From Acetobacteraceae bacterium (GTDB lineage Bacteria > Pseudomonadota > Alphaproteobacteria > Acetobacterales > Acetobacteraceae), in assembly GCA_947475245.1 (NCBI GenBank), contig CANJLW010000021.1:1-64000 (forward strand): 64,000 bases of DNA, read 5' to 3'. Position 1 is the first letter of the stretch, and every line of letters starts with the position of its first letter. The position numbers and the translations under genes are program-made. The notes below the pieces were generated by a model. It searched no databases, was not told the DNA's origin, and saw only the letters and a list, made by a program, of their open reading frames with translations. Shown here in pieces: positions 53,266 through 61,694 of the stretch.

Positions 53266-54197
53266 GTCGGCGGGTGCAGACGCGCGAAGGCCGCCGCCAG
53301 CAAGGCGCGCTCCCGCGCCGGGTCGGGCGCTTTCACCGCATCGTACGGCGATGTCAGGCGCTGAAAGCGGAACTCCGCCTCCAGCGGCCCCAGTGCCCGC
53401 GACGCGGCGGCGGCGAACGCGTCCGCCATCCGATCGATGCGCGCGAAATCACCGGCCGATCCAATGATGGCGTCACGCAACAGGCGCAGGCGTTCGGTCA
53501 TCGCATCGTCGAACAGGCCCGTCTGCGGCCCGTCATGGTGCCGCAGGTCGGGCCTGACGGTTCCGGAAAGCGAGTCCAGCGCGACCGCGGGCAGGTCCGG
53601 CGGCAAGAACGCCCGCAGCCGCGACGCGACCCCCCGCCAATCGTCGATCAGATCGTCATAGGAAACGATCATGCGGGGCAGATCGCGGGTTTCCCGTTCC
53701 GCCTCGATCAGATGATGCGCCCATAAATGCGCGGTATAGGCGGGAGAAATCTGGTTGCGGGTACAGAGCGACGCCGCCACGTGCGCGGGATCGCGCAGCG
53801 CCAGCACCACCCGGACGCGCGTGCCCATTTCGGCCAGCAGATCGCGATAAAACGGCACCATCCGGCAAATGCGCGGGTCCTTCAGCACCAGGCATTTGGC
53901 CGAACCGAAGCTGTGCTCCAACGCCGCCAGAAGCCGCGGCCTGAACGTCGCGGCCACATCCGGCGGCAGGGTCAGCGGGCGCGTATCCAGCCAGGCGCTG
54001 TCGGCGGCGCGCAGCATCAGATCGTTCTGGTAGACGACGCCGGCCGGTTCCCAATACCCCTCGGGGTTATCCGCCGCCGCCGGATTGGGATCGATCGGCA
54101 ACGCCGCGCCCAACCGCCCGATCAGGTGCGTCAGGACAGAGGTGCCGCTGCGGTGCATGCCAAGCACCAGCACCGCGGTTCGTTCGGCGGTGGTCAT
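53262..54197 (-). CDS. Sulfotransferase family protein
   Basis: The 311-residue product has the PAPS 5'-loop VLVLGMHRSGTSVLTHL near its N-terminus and VLALRDPAHVAASLCTRNQ as the 3'-phosphate site. PEGYWEPAGVVYQND is common in bacterial members that act on polysaccharides or lipids. It overlaps the second sulfotransferase (ATGA), so both are made together. Two different sulfotransferases suggest sulfation at two positions. Confidence 0.88.
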   Translation of the reverse strand: MTTAERTAVLVLGMHRSGTSVLTHLIGRLGAALPIDPNPAAADNPEGYWEPAGVVYQNDLMLRAADSAWLDTRPLTLPPDVAATFRPRLLAALEHSFGSAKCLVLKDPRICRMVPFYRDLLAEMGTRVRVVLALRDPAHVAASLCTRNQISPAYTAHLWAHHLIEAERETRDLPRMIVSYDDLIDDWRGVASRLRAFLPPDLPAVALDSLSGTVRPDLRHHDGPQTGLFDDAMTERLRLLRDAIIGSAGDFARIDRMADAFAAAASRALGPLEAEFRFQRLTSPYDAVKAPDPARERALLAAAFARLHPPT

Positions 54198-54218
54198 CGC
54201 GTCGGTGTCTTCGTCGCG

Positions 54219-55376
54219 TCAGTCCGCCCCGAACGCCGCCGTCACCGCCGTCCTTATGGGGTCCTGGGAGGTCGCGGGCGGCTGAACCATCCGGTTGTGC
54301 AGGATCGCCACTGCGATGCCCTTGTCCGGGTCGGCCCAGCCGATCGAGCAACCCGCGCCCGGATGGCCGAACGCGTTCGGGTTCGTGCCGATCAGGCGCC
54401 CCAGATTCTCCGGCTGAGAATTCCCCGACAGCCAGAAGCCGGCACCGATCCGGACCACGATCCCTTGAACGTCGTCGACGTCGTCCGATCCCGGACGCGG
54501 CACGGTCAGGTCGCGCACCAGCTCCGCCGGCAAAATCCGCACCCCGCCCAGCGCGCCGCCGCCGGCCAGCATGGCGAAGAACCGCGCCATCGCGCGCGCC
54601 GTCGCGAAACCGCCGGCGCCGGGAATGCACGCGCCGCGAACGTCGGCGCGCCCGAAGATTTCCTCGATCGTGCCGACATGCGGCGGGATCGCCTTGTAGC
54701 GCGGCGCATCCGGCGGCAGCGGGCGGGGCAGAGGGTTGATCAAGCGAGCAATGCGGCCCTGGTCGGAGGCGGGAACGCCGATCCACAGATCGTCGATGCC
54801 GAGGGGATCGAGGATTTCCTGGCGCACAAAAGTGGGAAAATCGCGCTGCTTCGGATCGGTCCGTCGCACGACCTCCGCAATCAGCCAGCCGAATGTGTAG
54901 CTTTGATAGCCGTTGCGGGTGCCGGGTTCGAACATCGGCGCCATGCGGGCCAGGCTGTCGCACATCCAGGCGTAGTCGGCCATGCGTTCCGGCGTAACGT
55001 CCGACGGCATCTGCCAAAGGCCGGAGCGGTGATGCAGCACGTGCCGCACGGTCATCCCGGCCTTGCCGTTGGCGGCGAATTCCGGCCAGTACCGCGCGAC
55101 CGGCGCGTCGTAATCCACCAACCCGCGCGCCGCCTGGATATGCAGCGCGACCGCCGTCACCGCCTTGATGACTGAAAACGTTGGGAACAAGGTGTCTTCG
55201 CGCACCGGCATTCCGGCAACACTGTCGGCGGTTCCGGCGGAGATATCGACGACCAGTTCCCCGCCGCTGTAGACGGCGACCTGCAATCCGACCTCTCCGG
55301 CTTCGATGGCATTGCGAACCGCCTGAGTGAAGGGGGCGACGAGATCGGCCCGGGTTTGCCCGATATGGATGTTCAT
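54219..55376 (-). CDS. Beta-lactamase family serine hydrolase
   Basis: This 385-residue protein of the class C beta-lactamase/esterase fold has the nucleophile motif S68-V-I-K71 (LFPTFSVIKAV) and HHRSGLWQMPSD. The Tyr motif is in YQSYTFGWLI, and a late GHPGAGCSIGWAD corresponds to the KTG region. There is no signal peptide, so it is probably a cytoplasmic esterase or peptidase rather than a resistance enzyme. Start 55376 has CAGGGAGACAAC upstream. Confidence 0.9.
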   Translation of the reverse strand: MNIHIGQTRADLVAPFTQAVRNAIEAGEVGLQVAVYSGGELVVDISAGTADSVAGMPVREDTLFPTFSVIKAVTAVALHIQAARGLVDYDAPVARYWPEFAANGKAGMTVRHVLHHRSGLWQMPSDVTPERMADYAWMCDSLARMAPMFEPGTRNGYQSYTFGWLIAEVVRRTDPKQRDFPTFVRQEILDPLGIDDLWIGVPASDQGRIARLINPLPRPLPPDAPRYKAIPPHVGTIEEIFGRADVRGACIPGAGGFATARAMARFFAMLAGGGALGGVRILPAELVRDLTVPRPGSDDVDDVQGIVVRIGAGFWLSGNSQPENLGRLIGTNPNAFGHPGAGCSIGWADPDKGIAVAILHNRMVQPPATSQDPIRTAVTAAFGAD

Positions 55377-55596
55377 TGTTGTCTCCCTGTCGCAACCATC
55401 AGTGCGGGTGGGGGATGCTACAGGGTTATGGTTGGGTTCGGAAGATCGTCGGCTTTGGTCGAATGGGCGGGGGCGGCGCAAAACTGTTCTGCTTGAGATA
55501 AGAAGTCAGAATCAAAATCGAAGCCCTGGATATACGCGGCTTTTCGCCTCCAGATATCAGGTGCATAATAAAATCGGAATCCTGACGCGGGGAATT

Positions 55597-56436
55597 GTGG
55601 AAAAACTGCTTCACGCCATTGCCACCAAGAAGGCCGAACTCGATCGGTTGCGTCCCCTCGCGCCGCACGGGCTGACGAACCTCGAGCATTCCCACGATCT
55701 CGAACTCACCTACACATCCAACGCGATCGAAGGGAACACCCTGACGGCGGCGGAAACGACGATGGTGATTGAGCAGGGCATCACCGTTGCCGGTAAGCCG
55801 CTGCGGGATCATCTGGAAGCAATCGACCACTACGACGCAATCCGTTATGTGCGTGAACTCGCTCGGCGCGGTGAACCCTTGTCGGAGCTTGATGTCCGCA
55901 GCCTGCATCGTCTGGTCATGCTGCGCTCCGATCCTGAGATTGCGGGGCGCTATGCCGATCAGGGGCGTTATGTGCTGACCGATACCGGGCGCCATACCTT
56001 CCCGTCCCCGGCGGAACTTCCGGCGTTGATGGGAGACTTCGCCGCCTGGCTGCATGGCATGGCGGACACGCCGGAAACTGCATTCATCGCCCATCGGCGT
56101 TTGGTGGACATACATCCTTTCAACGACGGCAATGGTCGCACGGCGCGCCTTCTGATGAATCTTATCTTGATCCGAGGCGGCTATCCTCCCGTTGCCGTGC
56201 GGCCGGCGTATCGACTGGCGTATATTCACGCTTTGCAGCGACATCAGGCCGGCGAAGGTCAGGAGGAATGTGATCGCCTTCTCCATGAGCGTCTGGTTGC
56301 GACGTTGGAGGAGTGCCTGGGGGCTTTGCGGGAGGCGCTTCCAACGCGGATACCCTCACCCACCGCTCCGCACGAGTCTCGGCGAACGGTCAGTGCGCCG
56401 AGCAGGCGGGAGGAATGTGACCGAGGCCGGAAATAG
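55597..56436 (+). CDS. Fic domain protein (class II, N-terminal inhibitory helix)
   Basis: Fic proteins transfer AMP or a related group to target proteins. The 279-residue product has the active motif HPFNDGNGRTAR (His173). It also has the self-inhibiting [S/T]xxxE[G/N] motif near residues 41-46 (SNAIEGN), which places it in the class with the inhibitory helix in the same chain. The GTG at 55597 (MEKLLHAIATKK) was chosen by comparison with family N-termini; a longer GTG start at 55561 exists. There is no separate antitoxin gene. The C-terminal 30 residues look like poorly conserved tail. Confidence 0.88.
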   Translation: MEKLLHAIATKKAELDRLRPLAPHGLTNLEHSHDLELTYTSNAIEGNTLTAAETTMVIEQGITVAGKPLRDHLEAIDHYDAIRYVRELARRGEPLSELDVRSLHRLVMLRSDPEIAGRYADQGRYVLTDTGRHTFPSPAELPALMGDFAAWLHGMADTPETAFIAHRRLVDIHPFNDGNGRTARLLMNLILIRGGYPPVAVRPAYRLAYIHALQRHQAGEGQEECDRLLHERLVATLEECLGALREALPTRIPSPTAPHESRRTVSAPSRREECDRGRK

Positions 56437-56443
56437 TTGTGGG

Positions 56444-56962
56444 TCAGCATCCCTCTTCGTCAGGGGGCCTGGGGAACAAATCACCCTGCGGGCTATCGGG
56501 CGGACGGGGTAAGCTCTCGAGACCAATGACTTCGAGACCGTCGCGGGCCGAGAAGCGCCGTATATCGTCGTCGTTTGAGTAGATCACGGTCGCCCCTTCA
56601 ACCTTCGCAATTGCCACAATCTGCCGGTCGAACTTCACTTTCAGCCACGAGGCGGAGCCTTCTTTCTTATCGCCTGCCCGTAGTGCTTCGCGATGCGCGG
56701 CGGCAGCCTCAACCGCTGCTCGTATGCCAAAGGGAACAATCTTGAACCGCGACGAACGGTTGATGATGTCAAGGTATTGCGGAGCGGCATCGTTTGCGCC
56801 GATTAATACCTCACAAAGGGCGGGCGACGGGACGATGATTTTGGTCCGTGTCTTGTCGAGCGACCGCACAAGAAAATCGAGCCTTTCATCTGTATCATCC
56901 TCACCCTTTACTTGGGGATCGAGCAGTGGAATGAGAAAGGACGAGTCGAAAGCGACGGCCAT
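56444..56962 (-). CDS. PIN-domain protein (VapC-like)
   Basis: The 172-residue PIN nuclease-like protein begins MAVAFDSSFLIPLLD, with the first catalytic Asp at residue 6. Further acidic residues appear in PSPALCEVLIGAND, KFDRQIVAIAKVEGA and IYSNDDDIRRF. The ATG follows the stop codon of the upstream gene directly (TAAATG), so the pair is translated together. It resembles a toxin-antitoxin module, but the partner is unusually long. The 3' end nearly touches the Fic gene in convergent order. Confidence 0.83.
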   Translation of the reverse strand: MAVAFDSSFLIPLLDPQVKGEDDTDERLDFLVRSLDKTRTKIIVPSPALCEVLIGANDAAPQYLDIINRSSRFKIVPFGIRAAVEAAAAHREALRAGDKKEGSASWLKVKFDRQIVAIAKVEGATVIYSNDDDIRRFSARDGLEVIGLESLPRPPDSPQGDLFPRPPDEEGC

Positions 56963-57709
56963 TTAATGCGGCGTTCCTTCCTCCCGGCGTAAGCCGAGAC
57001 TGTCACCCAATGACGCATCGCTGCCCCACTCGCTGCCGTCAACAGCGCGAAGCCTTGTTACGACATCCAACAGCGGACTGTCGTCTATGACCTCAAAGCG
57101 AGAAATATCGAATTGCTGAAGCGTCCAGCGACCGTCTTCCTCGCGCATCCATTTGCCGCTTCCATATACCCGCACTGTTGCCCCGCGATAATGCAGTGCG
57201 AGCTGCTTCGATAACGCGACGGTTGTCTGGCAGGGATAAACAGCGCCCTCGGCATCCTCCAGAAGGATCGGAATCGACTCATCGCGTCCCCCCAGGCGGA
57301 TCACGACCCCGTCGAGAGAACCTTCTTCGCGGAATGGGCCATAGCGCACAGGTTTGGGCCGCGTCCGGCCGGGGAAAGTGATACTCTCGGTTCCACTTTC
57401 CGCTGTAAGCGTGGCAGCCGCGTTATCCTTCGCCAACAATGAGTCCAGGGCCTTATAGGCCTGCATGGCATCGTTCGGCCCATTGCCGTCGCGGATCTTT
57501 CGCAGCCGTTCCGCTACCTTGGGCACTGCCGACCCTTCGATACTGGAAACCAGCACCGCGCTACCGGCCTCCAGGCGTGCAAAATGTACATGCTCTTGTT
57601 CACCGAGGAGTCGCGCGAGCTCGGTCATGTATTCCGCGAGCCTGGACATCGGCAGGGATTCGACGTTGAACACGTCGATCCGGAGACGATACTCATGGTT
57701 GTCAGGCAT
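56963..57709 (-). CDS. Uncharacterised partner of the PIN-domain protein
   Basis: I do not recognise a named family for this 248-residue protein. The first 75 residues (YRLRIDVFNVESLPMSRLAEYMTELARLL...HFARLEAGSAVLVSSIEG) form an alpha/beta domain. The rest is beta-rich, with QTTVALSKQLALHYRGATVRVYGSG near 180. The zero-base junction with the PIN gene suggests one functional unit, perhaps an antitoxin or an RNA-binding partner. This is inference from context only. Confidence 0.6.
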   Translation of the reverse strand: MPDNHEYRLRIDVFNVESLPMSRLAEYMTELARLLGEQEHVHFARLEAGSAVLVSSIEGSAVPKVAERLRKIRDGNGPNDAMQAYKALDSLLAKDNAAATLTAESGTESITFPGRTRPKPVRYGPFREEGSLDGVVIRLGGRDESIPILLEDAEGAVYPCQTTVALSKQLALHYRGATVRVYGSGKWMREEDGRWTLQQFDISRFEVIDDSPLLDVVTRLRAVDGSEWGSDASLGDSLGLRREEGTPH

Positions 57710-57857
57710 CGCGCGTTGCCTTCCTCGCTATTCCAACTGCGTTACACTCTAACAGTTAGACCGATGCGCGTTAACATTGGCTTAAAAAGTCGGGAATTTT
57801 TGCATACTCGGCAAAAGGGGCAGAACCCGAATACAGATCGACCTTACGAATGTCCGC

Positions 57858-57886
57858 TTCCCCTCCGGGCCAAGCCCGGAGGGGAA
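57858..57886 (-). terminator. Hairpin after the LLM gene
   Basis: Perfect 13-bp arms (TTCCCCTCCGGGC / GCCCGGAGGGGAA) with a CAA loop lie 12 bases after the stop of the minus-strand LLM gene at 57899. No clear T run follows. Confidence 0.6.
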
Positions 57887-57898
57887 ACACACCGCCGC

Positions 57899-59086
57899 CT
57901 ACTGCGCCGCCGCGGCAACCTTAGGCCCCGCGCCAAACGCGGGCATGACTTCCTTCGAAAACCGATCCAGATCCTCAAGCTGCACCGCCAGCGGCGTGCC
58001 CAGCGGAGTCGCGCAAACAACCCGATCCAGTGCCGGATAACGCTTCTCGATCGCCTTCAACTGCTCGATGATGTCCGCCGGAGTCCCCGCCAGGAAGCCG
58101 CCCATCGCCACCGCATCCTCGATCCGCGGCAGCTTGACCGACCCGGCCAGCGACGGATCGCGCATCGCCGCGATCTGCTCCTCGCTCAACGCGCGCACCA
58201 GCCGCAGTTCGCCGAACATCTTCATGTTCTCTTCGTAGTGCGGCGCCGCCTCGCGGATCGCCTGCTCGCGGCTGTTGGCGATGTGGAACTGGAAGCCCAG
58301 CGCCAGCTTCTCGCCCGGCTCCAGCTTGATGCCACGGCGAGCATAGGCCGCGCGGAAACCGTCGATGTGCCGATCGACCGCACCACCTTCGGCGGAGCCT
58401 CCGCCGATCACGCCGCTGATGCCGTGCTTCGCCATGAAGTCGAACGCGCGGTCCGATCCGCTCTGGATCGGCTGCCAGCATTCCACCGGCAGACGCGCCG
58501 GTGCCGGCACCAGCGTGATTTCCTTCAGCGTATAGCCGCGATACGGCACTTCCGGCGGGATCGTGAAGAAGCGGCCCTTGTGAGAGAACGGCTCGCCCTG
58601 GAACGCCTTGAAGATGACATCCACGCCTTCCTCGAAGAACGCGCGGTTCGCTTCCTGATCGGACAGCGGGTTGCCGAACGATTCGACCTCCCGCGTGTGA
58701 TACCCGCGGGCGACGCCGAAGATCACGCGCCCGCCGGTCAGAATGTCGGCCATCGCGTAATCTTCCGCCAGGCGCAGCGGATGCCACATCGGCACGACGT
58801 TGAAGCCGCAGCCGACATTGATGTTCTTGGTCACGCCGCACAGGTGCATCGCCATCATCAGCAGGTTCGGGATCAGTTCGGTCCCTTCCGGCTGGAAGTG
58901 ATGTTCGGCCATCCACATCGTGTTGAAGCCGCGCTCGTCCATGCACTGGGCATAGGAAACGACCTTATGCAGCGCCTGGCCCAGCACCTCCCGCGAGTAG
59001 CGGCGCTCATTGATCGGGGTGCCGGCGTATCCCAGCTTCTCCATATCGACGGTGCCGAAATAGGAGCTGTCAAACTTTGTAATCAT
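57899..59086 (-). CDS. LLM class flavin-dependent oxidoreductase
   Basis: The 395-residue luciferase-like protein has FNTMWMAEHHFQPEGTEL, VGCGFNVVPMWHPLRLAEDYAMADIL, GGRVIFGVARGYHTREVESFG and SGSDRAFDFMAKHGISG. The AEHHF segment suggests flavin use. It differs from the F420-type group at 14-23 kb and is only distantly related to the 19625 gene. The substrate is unknown. It is followed by a terminator-like hairpin and preceded by the SDR gene in the same direction. Confidence 0.87.
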   Translation of the reverse strand: MITKFDSSYFGTVDMEKLGYAGTPINERRYSREVLGQALHKVVSYAQCMDERGFNTMWMAEHHFQPEGTELIPNLLMMAMHLCGVTKNINVGCGFNVVPMWHPLRLAEDYAMADILTGGRVIFGVARGYHTREVESFGNPLSDQEANRAFFEEGVDVIFKAFQGEPFSHKGRFFTIPPEVPYRGYTLKEITLVPAPARLPVECWQPIQSGSDRAFDFMAKHGISGVIGGGSAEGGAVDRHIDGFRAAYARRGIKLEPGEKLALGFQFHIANSREQAIREAAPHYEENMKMFGELRLVRALSEEQIAAMRDPSLAGSVKLPRIEDAVAMGGFLAGTPADIIEQLKAIEKRYPALDRVVCATPLGTPLAVQLEDLDRFSKEVMPAFGAGPKVAAAAQ

Positions 59087-59198
59087 ATCCGTCTCCTCTC
59101 AACCCAGCGTTCCCGCTCGGCCTGGTTTCCGTTTGGGGTATCGGTTCGTGCTGCGTTTGTCGCCGGGTTTCCCGCTGCTGACAAGCCGGACGGCGCGG

Positions 59199-59969
59199 CT
59201 ACTGCGCCGTCATGCCGCCGTCGATCACCAGTTCGGAGCCTGTCATCCATGATGATTCATCCGACGCAAGGAACAACACGCCGTTGGCGATATCCATCGC
59301 CGTGCCCAGGCGACCCATGGGCGTGCGGTCGAGCAGTTGTTGCCGGACCGCCGGATCGTTGAAACGGCCGACGGTCAGCGGCGTGTCGGCATAGCCCGGA
59401 TGGACCGAGTTGATGCGGATATTCTCCTTCGCATATTGCAGAGCGGCGGATTTGGTAAACGTCGTGATCGCCCCCTTGGCGGCGGAATAAGCCGGTGATG
59501 TCGGACTGCCGACGATGCCCATGACGGACGATGTGTTGATGATCGACCCGCCGCCGCCCTTGCGCATCGCCGGAATGGCGGCCCGGGTGCCGAGGAAGAC
59601 GCCCTTGGCATGAACGCCGAGTTCTCGATCCCAGGTTTCGACGCTGATATCTTCCACCTTGGCGGGGAAGGCGACGCCGGCGTTGTTGAACAGAATGTCG
59701 AGCCGTCCGTGTTCGGCCATCACGGCCTCGACAACCCGCGCCCAGCCCTGTTCCGAGGTGACATCGAGGTTCATATAGCGCGCATCATGGCCATCGGCGC
59801 GCAGCGCGGCGGCGGAACGCTCCCCAAGTTCGTCTCTGATGTCGGTCAGGATGACCTTCGCGCCTTCGCGAACAAACAGATGTGCGGCGGCACCGCCAAA
59901 GCCCATGACTTCGGATTTCAGGGCGGCGGCCGCGCCGGTCAGGATGGCGACTTTGTTCTGGAGACGCAT
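59199..59969 (-). CDS. Short-chain dehydrogenase/reductase with extended glycine loop
   Basis: This 256-residue Rossmann-fold NAD(P)-dependent oxidoreductase has the catalytic Ser in INTSSVMGIVGSP and Tyr-x3-Lys in YSAAKGAI. NNAGVAFP and the C-terminal GSELVIDGGMTAQ are also typical. The cofactor loop is unusual. Instead of TGxxxGIG it reads TGAAAALKSEVMGFGG, so the second glycines are displaced by about six residues. The start at 59969 has AAGGAAG upstream. The substrate is unknown. Confidence 0.88.
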   Translation of the reverse strand: MRLQNKVAILTGAAAALKSEVMGFGGAAAHLFVREGAKVILTDIRDELGERSAAALRADGHDARYMNLDVTSEQGWARVVEAVMAEHGRLDILFNNAGVAFPAKVEDISVETWDRELGVHAKGVFLGTRAAIPAMRKGGGGSIINTSSVMGIVGSPTSPAYSAAKGAITTFTKSAALQYAKENIRINSVHPGYADTPLTVGRFNDPAVRQQLLDRTPMGRLGTAMDIANGVLFLASDESSWMTGSELVIDGGMTAQ

Positions 59970-60148
59970 TGGGGCTTCCTTTTGTTGTAATCCGGCCAAT
60001 ATGACTACGACCGTACAGTGTTTTGACGGCACTGTTGCTTGCGACAGGGGGCACGTCAATAGGCTGGGATGTCGGCCTTCATCCGCGCATACAATCGTCC
60101 GGAAAATATTCCTTGACGCACAACGTTGCGTATGTTCTTCTTCTGTTC

Positions 60149-60799
60149 GTGCCAACCGAACCAACCACCGCCGAAACCTCCGCCAACCCAGGTCCCAAAG
60201 ACCAGGGAAAAGCCCGGCACGGCCGTCTGCTCGGCCTGGTGCGCAAAATCATCGACTACGGTCGCGATCTCGTCGCCACCCTCCAGCGCCAAAACGCCCC
60301 AACCCCCGCCCCAAACCTCGCTCGGCGGTTCGGCACATTCAATCTCGTGCTGATCGTCGCCCGCATCTCCCGCGGCCTGCTCCTCGCCGCCGGTCTGGAG
60401 GCACGCCTTGTGCGCACCCCGCCGGGCAGCATGGCCCCGCGATCCAACCCCAACCGACCCGCCAATCCCCGCCCCGCCCGTCGCCCAAGGCCGCCGCTGT
60501 CTGAAGAAGACGCAGCCCTGCTGCGCGCATTGCCCTCGGCGGAGGACATCGCCGAACGCATCCGCCACCGCCCCGCCGGCGCGGTCATCGTGGAAATCTG
60601 CCGCGACCTCGGAATCGGCTCGTCCCACCCGCTGTGGCGGGAAATCAGCGACGCCATCGTCGAGTTCAACGGCAATCTGGTCCGCGTGCTGAATATATGG
60701 CTCGCCCAGGCCTCCGCGTTCCTCGCGGCGTCGTCCGGTGCCTCGCTCGCATCGCCAGACTGCGGCGCGCCGCTCACCGCCGGCACCGGCCCGCCCTGA
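60149..60799 (+). CDS. Hypothetical protein, Pro/Arg-rich
   Basis: A family of similar unnamed proteins may be common in Acetobacteraceae; I recall the pattern only vaguely. The 216-residue product has GRLLGLVRKIIDYGRDLVATL, RRFGTFNLVLIVARISRGLLLAAGLEARL, a Pro/Arg linker, and a helical end (RALPSAEDIAERIRHRPAGAVIVEICRDLGI). No membrane or enzyme motif is certain. I chose the GTG at 60149. A hairpin at 60836-60857 separates it from the convergent aldolase gene. Confidence 0.55.
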   Translation: MPTEPTTAETSANPGPKDQGKARHGRLLGLVRKIIDYGRDLVATLQRQNAPTPAPNLARRFGTFNLVLIVARISRGLLLAAGLEARLVRTPPGSMAPRSNPNRPANPRPARRPRPPLSEEDAALLRALPSAEDIAERIRHRPAGAVIVEICRDLGIGSSHPLWREISDAIVEFNGNLVRVLNIWLAQASAFLAASSGASLASPDCGAPLTAGTGPP

Positions 60800-60835
60800 T
60801 CCGCGATCCGTTCAAGCCGGGATAACCCAGGCAAC

Positions 60836-60857
60836 GGGGCCACCGAACGGTGGTCCC
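60836..60857. terminator. Hairpin between convergent genes
   Basis: Arms GGGGCCACCG and CGGTGGTCCC pair over 10 bp with one wobble around an AA loop. It lies between the ends of the genes at 60799 and 60881 and could terminate both. Confidence 0.55.
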
Positions 60858-60880
60858 GCCATCCGGATTCCAGCCGTGCC

Positions 60881-61693
60881 CTACCGAACCGGCACCCCAA
60901 TCGCCTTCAACCGCGCATTCGCCCGCGCAGCCCGCGCCTTCAGCCCATCCAGGTAAGTGCTGACATCCGTCCCGGGCAGGTTCAGCACCTGACAGCCAAG
61001 CTGCCAGTATTCCTCGATCTGCGCTTCGGTTTCCGCCGATCCCCGCGCCAGCTTTCCATGCGCCTTGCACGCCGCCACGATCCGGCGCACCGCCGCCTTG
61101 AACGTCGGATGTTCCAATTGCAAGTGAACGCCCAGGCGAGCGCTGAGGTCGGAATGTCCATAGGCGATCATGTCGATGCCCTCGACGGCGGCGATCGCCT
61201 CCACGTTCTCCAGCCCCTCCAGGGACTCGATCGATACGCAGGTTATGACGTTCGCATTGGCCCAGGGCGCATACTCGGTCGCATGCCTGGCACCGTAGCC
61301 GCGATAGCCCGTGTGCATCCCCTGACCGGAGATGCCGCGATTGCCGATCGGCGGATACTTCGCCTCCCGCGCGACGGCCTGGGCTTCGGCGACTGTGTCG
61401 ATGTCTGACACCTGGATGCCCATGATCCCCTGATCCAGAATGGCCGGGATCAGATGGGTGAACGACTTGTGGATGCGCACGATGGCGGACACGTTCGTAG
61501 CCTGAAACCATCCCGCCAGGTCGGCGATCGTTTCCATGTCGAACGCGCCGTGTTCGTGATCGATCATGCAGTAATCGAAGCCGGATGCCTCGATGATCCA
61601 CGGCACCCCCCGCGACGCGAACTCCTTCAATCCCGTCCCCAGCGCTGCTCGGCCTTCGGCCACGGCCCGCCGGATGCTGTTGTCCTTGATCAT
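60881..61693 (-). CDS. HpcH/HpaI aldolase family protein
   Basis: This 270-residue class II aldolase of the 2-dehydro-3-deoxyglucarate / 4-hydroxy-2-oxoheptanedioate type has [18 protein letters not shown], where the His acts in catalysis. [15 protein letters not shown] and [12 protein letters not shown] also match, with metal-binding Glu and Asp. It cleaves a hydroxy-keto acid to pyruvate and an aldehyde; the true substrate is unknown. Its start is 2 bases from the stop of the GMC oxidoreductase gene, so the two form an operon. Confidence 0.9.
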   Translation of the reverse strand: MIKDNSIRRAVAEGRAALGTGLKEFASRGVPWIIEASGFDYCMIDHEHGAFDMETIADLAGWFQATNVSAIVRIHKSFTHLIPAILDQGIMGIQVSDIDTVAEAQAVAREAKYPPIGNRGISGQGMHTGYRGYGARHATEYAPWANANVITCVSIESLEGLENVEAIAAVEGIDMIAYGHSDLSARLGVHLQLEHPTFKAAVRRIVAACKAHGKLARGSAETEAQIEEYWQLGCQVLNLPGTDVSTYLDGLKARAARANARLKAIGVPVR

Positions 61694-61694
61694 G

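Noticed and set aside
54219-55376. Antibiotic resistance beta-lactamase
   Set aside because: The motifs fit the broad serine hydrolase/esterase family and there is no signal peptide for a periplasmic location.
55376-55596. Longer N-terminus for the Fic protein reaching back to 55327
   Set aside because: The extra residues overlap the divergent serine hydrolase start and look unlike Fic N-termini.
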